This document shows positions 1 to 7,504 of a stretch of 14,464 nt of DNA, one piece after another (the stretch's first letter is position 1; every line of letters begins with the position of its first letter). The stretch covers positions 1-14,464 of the forward strand of contig JAQUXV010000026.1 in assembly GCA_028692205.1 (NCBI GenBank), given 5' to 3'. The stretch is from Eubacteriales bacterium. Lineage in GTDB: Bacteria > Bacillota_A > Clostridia > Christensenellales > Aristaeellaceae. Under the pieces are notes generated by a model, which saw nothing but the letters and a program-made list of their open reading frames with translations, did not search any database and was not told the origin of the DNA. The position numbers and the translations under genes were made by a program.

Positions 1-674
1 AGTTCCTGAACCTGTGCCGCACCGGCGACGGGTTGAGCGCATACTATTTCATACAGGATGAGCTGGCGACCGACCGCGTGAGCGAGCGCAAGTATCTGCT
101 GGAAGGCTATCTGGCCCCCAACACCTATGAAATTTACACCAGCGCGACGGCGGCGGATATTATCGGCAAACTGCTGAGCCAGACCGACGCGGTGCTTACC
201 TTCGATTGGCAGGAGCGCGCCGACGCCATCGGCATGACGATGGACCAGGTGCTGACGATGGCTTCGCTGATTGAAAAGGAGGCCAAGACCTCGGACTTTG
301 CCAAGGTCTCGGCGGTATTCCACAACCGCCTGAAGGCGAAAATGACCCTCGGCAGCGACGTGACTATCCATTACATTACGGGCGAAAGGCGCATGGCGCT
401 GCGCAACAGCGACCTTGCGATCGATTCGCCATACAACACCTACCTGTATAAGGGGTTGCCGCTGGGGCCGATCTGCAACCCATCTACGGATGCCATTGAG
501 GCCGCGCTGTATCCGGACGAGAGCTTTGTGGCTGAAAACTACCTCTATTTCTGCAGCAAAAACCCCGATACCGGCGAGCTGGCTTTCAGCAAGACCCTTG
601 AGGAACACAACGCCGCCGTGGCGATTTACGCCCCGCTGTGGCAGAAATTCGATGAGGAGCGCGGGCTGGAATGA
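1..674 (+). CDS. mltG: Endolytic peptidoglycan transglycosylase MltG, C-terminal part
   Basis: MltG is a membrane-anchored lytic transglycosylase that cuts nascent peptidoglycan and ends glycan-strand growth. The reading frame is open from base 3, so the start codon, the N-terminal membrane anchor and the LysM-like region lie upstream of the window; about 223 residues remain, against a usual 340-380. Visible YceG/MltG motifs are the catalytic stretch with ASLIEKEA (the first Glu of EKE corresponds to the catalytic glutamate of the family), then VFHNRLKAKMTLGSDVTIHY, then SPYNTYLYKGLPLGPICNP with the AIEAALYP tail. The TTG at 33 is an internal codon and not the start. The stop overlaps the next start (ATGA, 671-674), so the two genes are probably translationally coupled. 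Identification is firm; only the truncation at the window edge limits it. Confidence 0.93.
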   Translation, partial: FLNLCRTGDGLSAYYFIQDELATDRVSERKYLLEGYLAPNTYEIYTSATAADIIGKLLSQTDAVLTFDWQERADAIGMTMDQVLTMASLIEKEAKTSDFAKVSAVFHNRLKAKMTLGSDVTIHYITGERRMALRNSDLAIDSPYNTYLYKGLPLGPICNPSTDAIEAALYPDESFVAENYLYFCSKNPDTGELAFSKTLEEHNAAVAIYAPLWQKFDEERGLE

Positions 675-1924
675 CGAATCCTTCGCATGGGCAGCCGGAG
701 CTGCTTGCGCCGGTCGGCGGTATGGAACAACTGAAGGCGGCGCTCCGCTTCGGCGCGGATGCGGTATACGGCGGGCTGAACCGCTACGGCCTGCGCGCCG
801 CGGCAGCCAACTTTACGCCCGAAACGCTGAAAGCGGCGACGGCGGAAACCCACCGGCAGGGTAAGCGCTTCTACGTACCCCTGAACCTGCTGCCCTTCGA
901 CCGTGATATGGAGGGCTTTCTGCAGGCGGCGAAAGAGGCCGACGCCGCGGGCGCGGACGCCGTGATTGTGAGCGATCTGGGCGCGGCGCTGATGCTGAAG
1001 GACGAGTTGCCCGCGCTGGAACTGCACATCAGCACGCAGGCGAACGTGCTCAATACCCGCACGGCCCGTCATTTTTATGAGGCGGCGGGAGCGAAGCGCA
1101 TTGTGCTCTCCCGGGAAATGAGCCTTGACGACATCCGCACGATGCGGGCCGCGCTGCCGAACGAACTGCAGCTGGAAGCCTTTGTGCATGGCGCGATGTG
1201 CGTAGCATACAGCGGACGCTGCCTGCTTTCCGCCGCGCTTACGGGCCGCAGCGCCAACCGCGGCGAATGTGCCCAGCCCTGCCGGTGGCATTACGCCGTG
1301 GCAGAGGAGAAGCGTCCGGGTGCATGGATGCCGCTTGAGGAAGAAGAGCGGGGCACGGCGCTGTTTTCGTCGTATGATTTGTGCATGCTGCCGCACCTTC
1401 CGGCGTTGATCGGCGCGGGGGTGGAGAGCCTTAAAATTGAAGGCCGGATGAAAACGGCCTATTATGTGGCGACGGTGGTTTCGGCCTATCGCCACGCGCT
1501 GGATATTCTGTACGGCGAAGGCGAAGCGGCCTATGAAAAAGCAGTCCTCGCGCTGATGGCGGAGCTTGGAAAGGCCAGCCACCGGGTGAGCAACACGGGC
1601 TTCTATTTCGGCGCGCCGCAGCCGGCAGCGGGCGCGGAGGGCTTTGAGCAGAGCATGGAGTTTGTGGGGCGGGTGACGCACGGCGCAAAGCCGGGAGAAC
1701 CGGCGGAAATTGAGCTGAAGAACCGCTTCTACGTCGGTGATCTGCTGGAGGCGTTGACCCCAGAGGGCAGCAGACCGTTCAGGGTGGAAAGCATTACCCT
1801 GGCGGATACCGGGGAGCCGGTCGATACGGCGGGCGTGGCGGGCACACGAATCAACCTTTCGTTTCCCTTCGCGGTTGGGGAGGGCGACTTGCTGCGAGGG
1901 CCGAACCGAAACCATCAAAAATAA
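671..1924 (+). CDS. Peptidase U32 family protein, probably tRNA uridine hydroxylation (TrhP/YrrO-like)
   Basis: A 417-residue U32-family protein. It opens with the family hallmark PELLAPVGG (residues 9-17) and a TIM-barrel-like N-terminal half. The U32 signature EAFVHGAMCVAYSGRCLLS is at about 169-187, followed by NRGECAQPCRW. Cys177, Cys184, Cys200 and Cys204 (plus Cys238) are candidate iron-sulfur ligands. SLKIEGRMKTAYYVATVV at about 256-273 is typical of the YrrO/TrhP branch, and a small C-terminal beta domain (EFVGRVT, ELKNRFYVGDLLE) completes it. Members of this branch are now known not as proteases but as prephenate-dependent enzymes making 5-hydroxyuridine at tRNA position 34. In Bacillus subtilis yrrN/yrrO also lie downstream of yrrL (mltG), so the neighbourhood supports the assignment. 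Translation starts on the ATG overlapping the mltG stop. Exact substrate is inferred from family and context. Confidence 0.88.
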   Translation: MTNPSHGQPELLAPVGGMEQLKAALRFGADAVYGGLNRYGLRAAAANFTPETLKAATAETHRQGKRFYVPLNLLPFDRDMEGFLQAAKEADAAGADAVIVSDLGAALMLKDELPALELHISTQANVLNTRTARHFYEAAGAKRIVLSREMSLDDIRTMRAALPNELQLEAFVHGAMCVAYSGRCLLSAALTGRSANRGECAQPCRWHYAVAEEKRPGAWMPLEEEERGTALFSSYDLCMLPHLPALIGAGVESLKIEGRMKTAYYVATVVSAYRHALDILYGEGEAAYEKAVLALMAELGKASHRVSNTGFYFGAPQPAAGAEGFEQSMEFVGRVTHGAKPGEPAEIELKNRFYVGDLLEALTPEGSRPFRVESITLADTGEPVDTAGVAGTRINLSFPFAVGEGDLLRGPNRNHQK

Positions 1925-1937
1925 AATCGTATGATTC

Positions 1938-1973
1938 CATACAGGCCGAAGCGTTGTCGCTTCGGCCTGTATG
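1938..1973 (+). terminator. Perfect 16-bp hairpin after the U32 gene
   Basis: A 16-bp perfect stem (1938-1953 with 1958-1973) closes a TTGT loop 13 bases after the U32 stop codon. Position and stability fit an intrinsic terminator for the mltG-U32 operon. It lacks a clean T-tract on the plus strand (TATGCGTCTG follows), while an A/T-rich stretch lies on the other side, so it might act better on the minus strand or as a bidirectional end. The stem core CAGGCCGAAGCG recurs at 2260-2271. Confidence 0.55.
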
Positions 1974-2287
1974 CGTCTGCCGAAAATTCCATTGGAGAAT
2001 AACGTAAAAACCACTGATAAATACATGGGAACGGCGGCAGTTCGCGCGGCTTGCCCTGTGCCTGCACTGATGCGCTTCTATCATTTGCAGATGGAATGAT
2101 AATAACGGTAGAAGGGTTTTATGTCGCCTTCTGTCGTTTGTAAAAAAACCGTTGCAGAACAGCGTGAATTTTTACACCCCAAAGCGGCGGCAGTTCGCGC
2201 GGCTTGCCCTATGCCTGCATGAATACCCCGATATCATTTGAGGATGGAAGGAAAACAAACAGGCCGAAGCGTTTTCGCTTCGGCCTG
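1942..2287. repeat. Imperfect tandem repeat of about 155-159 bp in the U32-pyrG spacer
   Basis: The 424-bp spacer between the convergent U32 and pyrG genes holds no gene but is internally repetitive. The best-conserved block is 35 nt at 2032-2066 and 2185-2219 with one mismatch (offset 153). It is followed in both copies by a TATCATTTG-AGATGGAA type segment (about 2079-2096 and 2232-2248). It is preceded by a weaker match (CCATTGGAGAATAACGTAAA near 1989, CCGTTGCAGAACAGCGTGAA near 2149). The hairpin core CAGGCCGAAGCG at 1942-1953 recurs at 2260-2271, 318 bp (about two periods) apart. A degenerate hairpin, AGAAGG-N11-CCTTCT at 2110-2132, sits near the midpoint. The pattern is that of a hairpin-plus-spacer unit duplicated in tandem and then diverged. 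Confidence 0.75.
2251..2287 (-). terminator. Rho-independent terminator of pyrG
   Basis: On the minus strand, 61 bases after the pyrG stop, a 12-bp perfect stem (2287-2276 with 2271-2260) with a four-base AAAA loop is followed directly by TTTGTTTTC. That is a standard hairpin plus U-tract. The same stem sequence is used in the hairpin at 1938-1973. Confidence 0.8.
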
Positions 2288-2348
2288 CTGTTTGTAAATG
2301 ATAGCGGTAGGGATAGGTGAGTCCGGCAACAATGTGCGGGGGAAACGA

Positions 2349-3965
2349 TTATTCGGCCTTGCCGTCCCGGTTTTGAATGGCCGCGCCCACAAACTCGCGG
2401 AAGAGGGGATGCGGACGGTTGGGGCGGCTTTTCAGCTCGGGGTGGAACTGCACGCCCACGAAGAACGGATGCGTGGGGATTTCCACAATTTCCACCAGAT
2501 TGCGGTCCGGGTTGCGGCCGGCGATCACCATGCCGCCCGCGCGGAACCGATCCAGATATTCGTTGTTGAATTCGTAACGGTGGCGATGACGCTCCCAGAT
2601 ATCGTTGGTGCCGTAAGCGCGCTCGCTGATGGTGCCCGGCGCGATCAGGCAGCGATATTTGCCGAGACGCATCGTGCCGCCCAGGTTTTTAAGGTCCTGA
2701 TCGGCCATCAGGTCGATGACCGGGTAGGTGGTGTGCGGGTCGACCTCGCTGGTGTGCGCGTCCCGCATTTCAAGCACATGGCGGGCAAACTCGATGACCG
2801 CCATCTGCATCCCAAGGCACAGCCCGAGGAACGGCAGGTTATTCTCCCGCGCGTACTGAATGGCGTTCATCTTGCCCTCCAGCCCGCGTGCGCCAAAGCC
2901 GCCCGGAACGACGAGACCGTTGGCGCCCGACAGCTTCTCTTCCACGTTTTCGGGCGTTACATCCTCGGCGGGAATCCAGTTGATTTTTACCTTCACGCCG
3001 TGGAAAATGCCGCCGTGGGTCAGCGCTTCCACCACGCTCAGATAAGCGTCCGGCAGCTCCACATATTTTCCGACCAGCGCCACGGTAATGGTGCTCTGGC
3101 AGGACAGGTGACGCTCCACCATGGCGCGCCACTCGTCCAGGTTGGCTTCCTTATCCGGCAGGTTCAAAGTTTTAACAACCTGCGTGTCCAGCCCTTCGTT
3201 GTGCAAAAGCAGAGGCACTTCGTAGAGGCTGCGGGCGTTGAGGTTTTGGAACACGCGCTCCACCGGCAGGTTGCAGAACATGCTGATTTTGGCGCGAAGC
3301 TCGTAGGGCAGTTCGTGGTCGGCGCGGCACACCAGAATATCCGGCGCGATGCCGATGCCGCTGAGCTCTTTCACGCTGTGCTGCGTGGGCTTGGTTTTCA
3401 GCTCGCCGGCGGCGTTCAGGTACGGCACCAGCGTTACATGCAGGTACAGGCAGTTTTCACGGCCGACTTCGGCGCGCATCTGGCGGATGGCCTCCAAAAA
3501 AGGGAGGCTCTCAATATCGCCCACTGTGCCGCCGATTTCGGTAATCACCACGTCCGGCGCGTTTTCCGCGCGGCTTACGGCGAGGATGTTGCGTTTGATT
3601 TCGTTGGTGATGTGCGGAATAACCTGAATGGTCGCGCCCAAATATTCGCCGCGGCGTTCGCGGTCGATTACGGTTTTATACACGCGCCCGCTGGTTACGT
3701 TGCTGGCTTGGGTAAGGCTTTCGTCGATAAAGCGCTCGTAATGGCCGAGGTCAAGGTCGGTCTCGGCGCCGTCGTCGGTCACGAATACCTCGCCGTGCTG
3801 GTAGGGGTTCATGGTGCCGGGGTCTACGTTCAGGTACGGGTCGAATTTCTGTATCGAAACCCGAAGCCCTCTGCATTTTAACAGCCGTCCGAGCGACGCG
3901 GCTGTAATCCCTTTGCCCAGTGAGGAAACCACGCCGCCCGTAACAAAAATAAATTTCGTATCCAT
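2349..3965 (-). CDS. pyrG: CTP synthase
   Basis: PyrG makes CTP from UTP, ATP and glutamine, the last step of pyrimidine nucleotide synthesis in the cytosol. The 538-residue product has the usual family length. The N-terminal amidoligase domain begins [19 protein letters not shown] with its P-loop, and [20 protein letters not shown] follows. The C-terminal class I glutamine amidotransferase domain has the nucleophile Cys383 in [13 protein letters not shown] and the His508/Glu510 pair in GVQFHPEL. The start is set at the ATG at 3965 because homologues begin here and an AAGGAGG site lies 12 bases upstream; the in-frame TTG at 3995 would add ten unconserved residues and has no ribosome binding site. 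It stands alone, with its own promoter and terminator. The short leader does not begin with the GGGC used by the B. subtilis pyrG attenuation mechanism, so that control is not supported here. Confidence 0.97.
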   Translation of the reverse strand: MDTKFIFVTGGVVSSLGKGITAASLGRLLKCRGLRVSIQKFDPYLNVDPGTMNPYQHGEVFVTDDGAETDLDLGHYERFIDESLTQASNVTSGRVYKTVIDRERRGEYLGATIQVIPHITNEIKRNILAVSRAENAPDVVITEIGGTVGDIESLPFLEAIRQMRAEVGRENCLYLHVTLVPYLNAAGELKTKPTQHSVKELSGIGIAPDILVCRADHELPYELRAKISMFCNLPVERVFQNLNARSLYEVPLLLHNEGLDTQVVKTLNLPDKEANLDEWRAMVERHLSCQSTITVALVGKYVELPDAYLSVVEALTHGGIFHGVKVKINWIPAEDVTPENVEEKLSGANGLVVPGGFGARGLEGKMNAIQYARENNLPFLGLCLGMQMAVIEFARHVLEMRDAHTSEVDPHTTYPVIDLMADQDLKNLGGTMRLGKYRCLIAPGTISERAYGTNDIWERHRHRYEFNNEYLDRFRAGGMVIAGRNPDRNLVEIVEIPTHPFFVGVQFHPELKSRPNRPHPLFREFVGAAIQNRDGKAE

Positions 3966-4004
3966 GCCGAAGTTCCGCCTCCTTCGTGAAATCAAACAAA
4001 TTTA

Positions 4005-4033
4005 ATTCTATCAAAGGGACTTGGTTTCGTCAA
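4005..4033 (-). promoter_or_regulatory. Sigma-A promoter of pyrG
   Basis: On the minus strand TTGACG (4033-4028), a 17-base spacer and TAGAAT (4010-4005) form a near-consensus housekeeping promoter. Transcription would begin near 3998, giving a leader of roughly 30 bases that contains the AAGGAGG ribosome binding site of pyrG. Confidence 0.8.
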
Positions 4034-4088
4034 TACAAAAAGGTGGATTTTTCATCCCCGGCAGGTTGGCGGCGGGGGTGGGCGGGCG

Positions 4089-4126
4089 TGAAACGCTTTG
4101 ATTTTTACGGCGTTTCATAGTATGAT
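4089..4126 (+). promoter_or_regulatory. Promoter of the phosphonate operon with an overlapping inverted repeat
   Basis: TTGATT (4098-4103), a 17-base spacer and TATGAT (4121-4126) make a good sigma-A promoter 59 bases before the decarboxylase start. A perfect 8-bp inverted repeat, TGAAACGC (4089-4096) and GCGTTTCA (4110-4117), brackets the -35 box. The half-site centres are 21 bp apart, about two helical turns, as expected for a dimeric repressor bound on one face of the DNA. The regulator is unknown. The same arms could also pair as RNA if transcription came from further upstream. Confidence 0.6.
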
Positions 4127-4184
4127 AATGCAGGCAAATAATTGATCATTCCGCCGGAACCCCCGGCGCTTTCGAGGTGCGAGG

Positions 4185-5321
4185 ATGGACGCGAAGGTTT
4201 TCTTGAACGGGCTTGCGCGACTAAAGGTAGATTTTTATACCGGTGTTCCGGATTCTCTGCTTCGCCCGCTTTGCGATACGCTTCAGGCGGAGTTTGGGCT
4301 TGCGGGCAGGCATGTGGTAGCCGCCAACGAGGGCGGCGCGGTGGGCCTTGCGGCGGGGCATACCATCGCCACGGGGCATCCCGCGATGGTGTACCTGCAA
4401 AACAGCGGAATCGGCAATACGGTGAACCCTGTCGCCTCGCTGCTGAACGAGCGGGTATACGGCATTCCCTGTATTTTCGTGGTTGGCTGGCGCGGCGAAC
4501 CGGGCGTGAAGGACGAGCCGCAGCACGCCTTTCAGGGCCTGATTACCCGGGAACTGCTGGAGCTGTTGGGCATTGCGGTGTTCGAACTGAGCGCCGATAC
4601 GGAGGAAAGCGAGTTTGACGGGCAGCTGGCCAAGTGCGCGCCGTTGCTGGAAAACGGCGGCAGCGTAGCGTTTCTGGCGCACAAGGGCGCGTTTACCGCC
4701 GAGGTGAAAATAAAACATGAATCGCCATACCCTATGGCGCGCGAGGCGGCGCTTCGCGTGCTGCTGACGGCCGCGGGCGGACGCGACTTTTTCGTTTCCA
4801 CCACGGGCAAAACTTCGCGCGAGGTGTTTGAACTGCGGGAGGCACTGGGGCAGGATCATGCGCACGATTTTTTAACCGTCGGCTCCATGGGCCACGCGTC
4901 GATGATCGCGCTGGGCATTGCTAAAGCGAAACCGGAGGACACCATATGGTGCCTGGACGGGGACGGCGCGGCGCTGATGCATATGGGCGGGCTGGCGATT
5001 GAAACGCAGCAGGGCTGCTTAAACCTGATCCATGTGCTGTTGAACAACGGCGCGCACGAGAGTGTGGGCGGCATGCCCGTAGCGGGCGGCGGCCTGCGCT
5101 TTGCGCCGGTCGCGGAGGCGCTGGGCTTTGCCGTGTTCACCGCACAGAACGAAGAGGAACTGCAAGCCGTGCTTCCGCGCGTGCGCACCGCCGGGAAACC
5201 CTGCTTTTTGGAAATTTTTCTTAGGCAGGGCTCGCGCGCCGATCTGGGGCGGCCCACGCAGACCCCGCAGGAGAACCTGCGGGAGCTGGGCGAAGCCCTT
5301 GCGGGGAGGCTGGACGTTTGA
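4185..5321 (+). CDS. ppd: Phosphonopyruvate decarboxylase
   Basis: A thiamine-diphosphate enzyme that decarboxylates phosphonopyruvate to phosphonoacetaldehyde, the irreversible step that drives the unfavourable PEP mutase reaction forward. The 378-residue protein has the family's N-terminal FYTGVPDSLLRPLC, the TPP-activating glutamate Glu49 in VVAANEGGAVGLAAGH, and the substrate-pocket stretch QNSGIGNTVNPVASL. The C-terminal TPP/Mg motif is GDG (259-261) and, 25 residues later, NN (287-288), followed by GAHESVGGMP. The ATG at 4185 follows a GAGGTGCGAGG purine-rich site, and a small GC hairpin (near 4152-4170) precedes it. It is the first gene of the operon and overlaps the next by 4 bases (TTGA). 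Sulfopyruvate decarboxylase is the nearest alternative, but the PEP mutase two genes downstream settles the phosphonate role. Confidence 0.94.
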   Translation: MDAKVFLNGLARLKVDFYTGVPDSLLRPLCDTLQAEFGLAGRHVVAANEGGAVGLAAGHTIATGHPAMVYLQNSGIGNTVNPVASLLNERVYGIPCIFVVGWRGEPGVKDEPQHAFQGLITRELLELLGIAVFELSADTEESEFDGQLAKCAPLLENGGSVAFLAHKGAFTAEVKIKHESPYPMAREAALRVLLTAAGGRDFFVSTTGKTSREVFELREALGQDHAHDFLTVGSMGHASMIALGIAKAKPEDTIWCLDGDGAALMHMGGLAIETQQGCLNLIHVLLNNGAHESVGGMPVAGGGLRFAPVAEALGFAVFTAQNEEELQAVLPRVRTAGKPCFLEIFLRQGSRADLGRPTQTPQENLRELGEALAGRLDV

Positions 5322-6049
5322 AAGCGCTGATACTCAATTCCGGGCTGGGCAGCCGTTTGGGTGTGCTGACCCATGAAAAGCCCAAGTGCATGGTGGACAT
5401 CGGCGGCGGATACACGATCCTGAGCCGCCAACTGACGCAGTTGGCCGAGGCGGGCGTGCGGGAAGCGGTTATCACCACGGGGGCGTTTGCCGACCGGCTG
5501 CGCGCCCACGTGGCGGAGCTTGGGCTGCCCATCCATGTACAATACGCGCATAACCCCGACTATCGCACGACCAACTATATCGTGAGCATCCTGAATGCCG
5601 CGCCGCTGCTTAAAAACGAGGATGTTGTGCTGCTGCACGGCGATCTGGTGCTGGAAACCGGCGTGCTTGCCGAGTTGCTGGCGAGCGAACGCAACGTGAT
5701 GGCGGTGGACGGTTCGCTGCCGCTGCCGGAAAAGGATTTTAAGGCGAGGCTTTCCAACGGAAAAATCATCGCGGTGGGCGTGGGCCTGTTCGGCGCGGAC
5801 TGTGTTGCGTGCCAGCCTGCTTATCGCTTCGGCGCGGAAGCGTTCGCCCGGTGGCTGAAAGAAATGGCAACCTTTGTGGAGCGGGGCGAAACCGGCGTAT
5901 ACGCCGAAAACGCCTTCAACGCCCTGGACGGGGCCGTGCCGCTGTATCCGCTGGAGCTTCACGGCCGCCTCTGCGCCGAGATCGACAACCCGGATGATCT
6001 GGTGGCGGTCGGTGCGCGTTTCATTCGCACGCTGAATGGGCGCAAGTAA
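5318..6049 (+). CDS. LicC/PntC-like CTP-dependent nucleotidyltransferase (phosphonate cytidylyltransferase)
   Basis: A 243-residue single-domain sugar-nucleotidyltransferase-fold protein. The N-terminal nucleotide-binding loop is LILNSGLGSRLGVLTHEKPKCM (here residues 4-25, with Lys23 in the PK motif). The segment DYRTTNYIVSI at 81-91 resembles phosphocholine and 2-aminoethylphosphonate cytidylyltransferases (LicC, PntC). The metal-binding Asp is in LLHGDLVLE (Asp109), and a late acidic motif AEIDNPDDL is at about 220-228. In this operon it most likely makes a CMP-activated phosphonate for transfer to a lipid or glycan. The start is the TTG whose last two bases and next base form the decarboxylase stop codon; GGGGAGG lies 8 bases upstream, so coupling is likely. 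Substrate (hydroxyethyl- or aminoethylphosphonate) is inferred from neighbours; a MobA- or MurNAc-type specificity cannot be excluded from sequence alone. Confidence 0.85.
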   Translation: MKALILNSGLGSRLGVLTHEKPKCMVDIGGGYTILSRQLTQLAEAGVREAVITTGAFADRLRAHVAELGLPIHVQYAHNPDYRTTNYIVSILNAAPLLKNEDVVLLHGDLVLETGVLAELLASERNVMAVDGSLPLPEKDFKARLSNGKIIAVGVGLFGADCVACQPAYRFGAEAFARWLKEMATFVERGETGVYAENAFNALDGAVPLYPLELHGRLCAEIDNPDDLVAVGARFIRTLNGRK

Positions 6050-6184
6050 CAGAGTTCATCAAAGCATGCGACGGCAACAAATGCCGGATGGGCGTGCGGT
6101 ATGCAAAATCCTGTCGGGCGGGAACACCCGGAACTATTTACGGCATTACGGCGGCCCCGTGGGCGCGCCGCGACACGAAAGGGC
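6050..6184 (+). other. Structured 135-base intercistronic spacer
   Basis: The spacer between two tightly packed operon genes is unusually long and GC-rich and can fold into several consecutive hairpins. One is CGGCA-N5-TGCCG (6072-6086). Another is in CGGGCGGGAACACCCG around 6115-6130. A third is in GGCGGCCCCGTGGGCGCGCC around 6150-6169. It ends in GAAAGGG next to the likely start of the PEP mutase gene. No conserved peptide is seen in it, although an ATG at 6101 is in frame with the downstream gene. Confidence 0.45.
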
Positions 6185-7489
6185 GTGGATCCTATCAAGA
6201 CCGTGTATATGTGCTTCAGCACCGATATCCTGCATAGCGGGCACATCGCCATTATCCGCCGCGCCGCCGAGCTGGGGGAGCTTACGGTGGGCGTACTGAC
6301 GGACGAAGCCATCGCCACCTACAAGCGGTATCCGCTGATACCGCTTCAGGAGCGGATTCGCCTCTTTGAAAGCATTAACGGCGTTAAGCGCGTGGTAGTG
6401 CAGAAAACCCTAAGCTATCGCGGAACGATCGAGCAGCTGAGGCCGGATATCGTGGTGCATGGCGACGACTGGCAAACCGGGGTGCAGTGCGGCGTGCGCG
6501 CCGAGGCGCTGCAGCTGCTGCAGGCGTATGGCGGGGAGCTGATGGAGTTCCCCTATACCCACAGCGCTACTGAGGAAGCCCTGACGGCGTTGGATTCCCG
6601 CCTGAATATGCCGGAAATCCGGCGCGGACGCCTGAAACGGCTGATGCAGCTAAAACCCTGCCTGAGCGTGATGGAGGCCCACAACGGGCTGACCGGCCTG
6701 ATTGTGGAAAACGCGAAGGCGGATGTGCCCGGCGGTGTGAAGCGCTTTGATGCCATGTGGGTCAGCAGCCTGTGCGATTCCACCGCCAAGGGTAAGCCGG
6801 ATATCGAACTGGTGGACCTTACCAGCCGCATCCACACGCTGGAGGAAATTCTGGACGTAACCACGAAACCGATCATTCTGGACGGGGATACCGGCGGGTT
6901 GACCGAGCATTTTGTGTATAACCTGCGCACGCTGGAACGGCTGGGCATCAGCGCGATTATCATTGAAGACAAGGTGGGCTTGAAGCGCAACTCGCTGCTG
7001 GGAACGGAAGCGAAGCAGGAGCAGGCGGAAATTTCGGAATTCTGCCAAAAGATCAGCGCGGGTAAAAAGGCGCAGCGCAGCAAGGATTTTATGGTTTTCG
7101 CCCGCTGTGAGAGCCTGATTCTGGAGCGGGGCATGGACGATGCGCTCACTCGCTGCCACGCCTATGTGGAGGCGGGCGCCGACGGCGTGATGATCCACAG
7201 CCGCCGGAAAACGCCGGACGAAGTATACGAGTTTATGCGGAAATTCCGCGAAACGGACGCCGCAACCCCGATTGTGGTGGTGCCGACCACCTACAACAGC
7301 GCCACGGAGGACGAGTTGGCCCAACACGGCGCGAACATCGTCATCCACGCCAACCATCTGCTGCGAAGCGCCTTCCCCGCCATGCGGAAAGTGGCCGAAA
7401 CGACGCTTGCGAACGGCCGCACGCTGGAGGCGGAGCCGTACTGCATGTCCATCCCGGACATCCTCACCCTGATCCCGACCGAGGACTGA
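6185..7489 (+). CDS. pepM: Bifunctional cytidylyltransferase / phosphoenolpyruvate mutase
   Basis: PEP mutase converts phosphoenolpyruvate to phosphonopyruvate, making the C-P bond. The protein is a fusion. Residues 5-140 form an HxGH-type cytidylyltransferase domain (VYMCFSTDILHSGH, with His17 and His20; then PLIPLQERI). Residues 160-434 form a PEP mutase domain of the isocitrate lyase superfamily. Key stretches are WVSSLCDSTAKGKPD (from Trp192), DGDTGG (233-238), the gating loop EDKVGLKRNSL (from Glu261), ARCESLI and GADGVMIHSR. The same domain order occurs in Fom1 of Streptomyces fosfomycin synthesis, where the N-terminal part makes CMP-hydroxyethylphosphonate. Start is uncertain: GTG at 6185 gives 434 residues, the length expected for this fusion, but GAAAGGG ends only one base before it. 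ATG 6101 would add 28 unconserved residues. It is 15 bases from the reductase gene. Confidence 0.94.
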   Translation: MDPIKTVYMCFSTDILHSGHIAIIRRAAELGELTVGVLTDEAIATYKRYPLIPLQERIRLFESINGVKRVVVQKTLSYRGTIEQLRPDIVVHGDDWQTGVQCGVRAEALQLLQAYGGELMEFPYTHSATEEALTALDSRLNMPEIRRGRLKRLMQLKPCLSVMEAHNGLTGLIVENAKADVPGGVKRFDAMWVSSLCDSTAKGKPDIELVDLTSRIHTLEEILDVTTKPIILDGDTGGLTEHFVYNLRTLERLGISAIIIEDKVGLKRNSLLGTEAKQEQAEISEFCQKISAGKKAQRSKDFMVFARCESLILERGMDDALTRCHAYVEAGADGVMIHSRRKTPDEVYEFMRKFRETDAATPIVVVPTTYNSATEDELAQHGANIVIHANHLLRSAFPAMRKVAETTLANGRTLEAEPYCMSIPDILTLIPTED

Positions 7490-7504
7490 TAAAGGAGAAC
7501 AAAC

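Noticed and set aside
626..2026. A 466-codon minus-strand open frame opposite the U32 gene
   Set aside because: It lies opposite a gene with clear U32 motifs, has a low-complexity Arg/His/Gln-rich product, and is the usual antisense shadow in GC-rich coding DNA.
2298..3881. A 527-codon plus-strand open frame opposite pyrG
   Set aside because: Antisense shadow of an unmistakable CTP synthase; the product is rich in His, Val and Ala and matches no family.
3966..4004. pyrG attenuation leader of the Bacillus type
   Set aside because: The predicted transcript is only about 30 bases, does not begin with GGGC, and contains no hairpin with T-tract.
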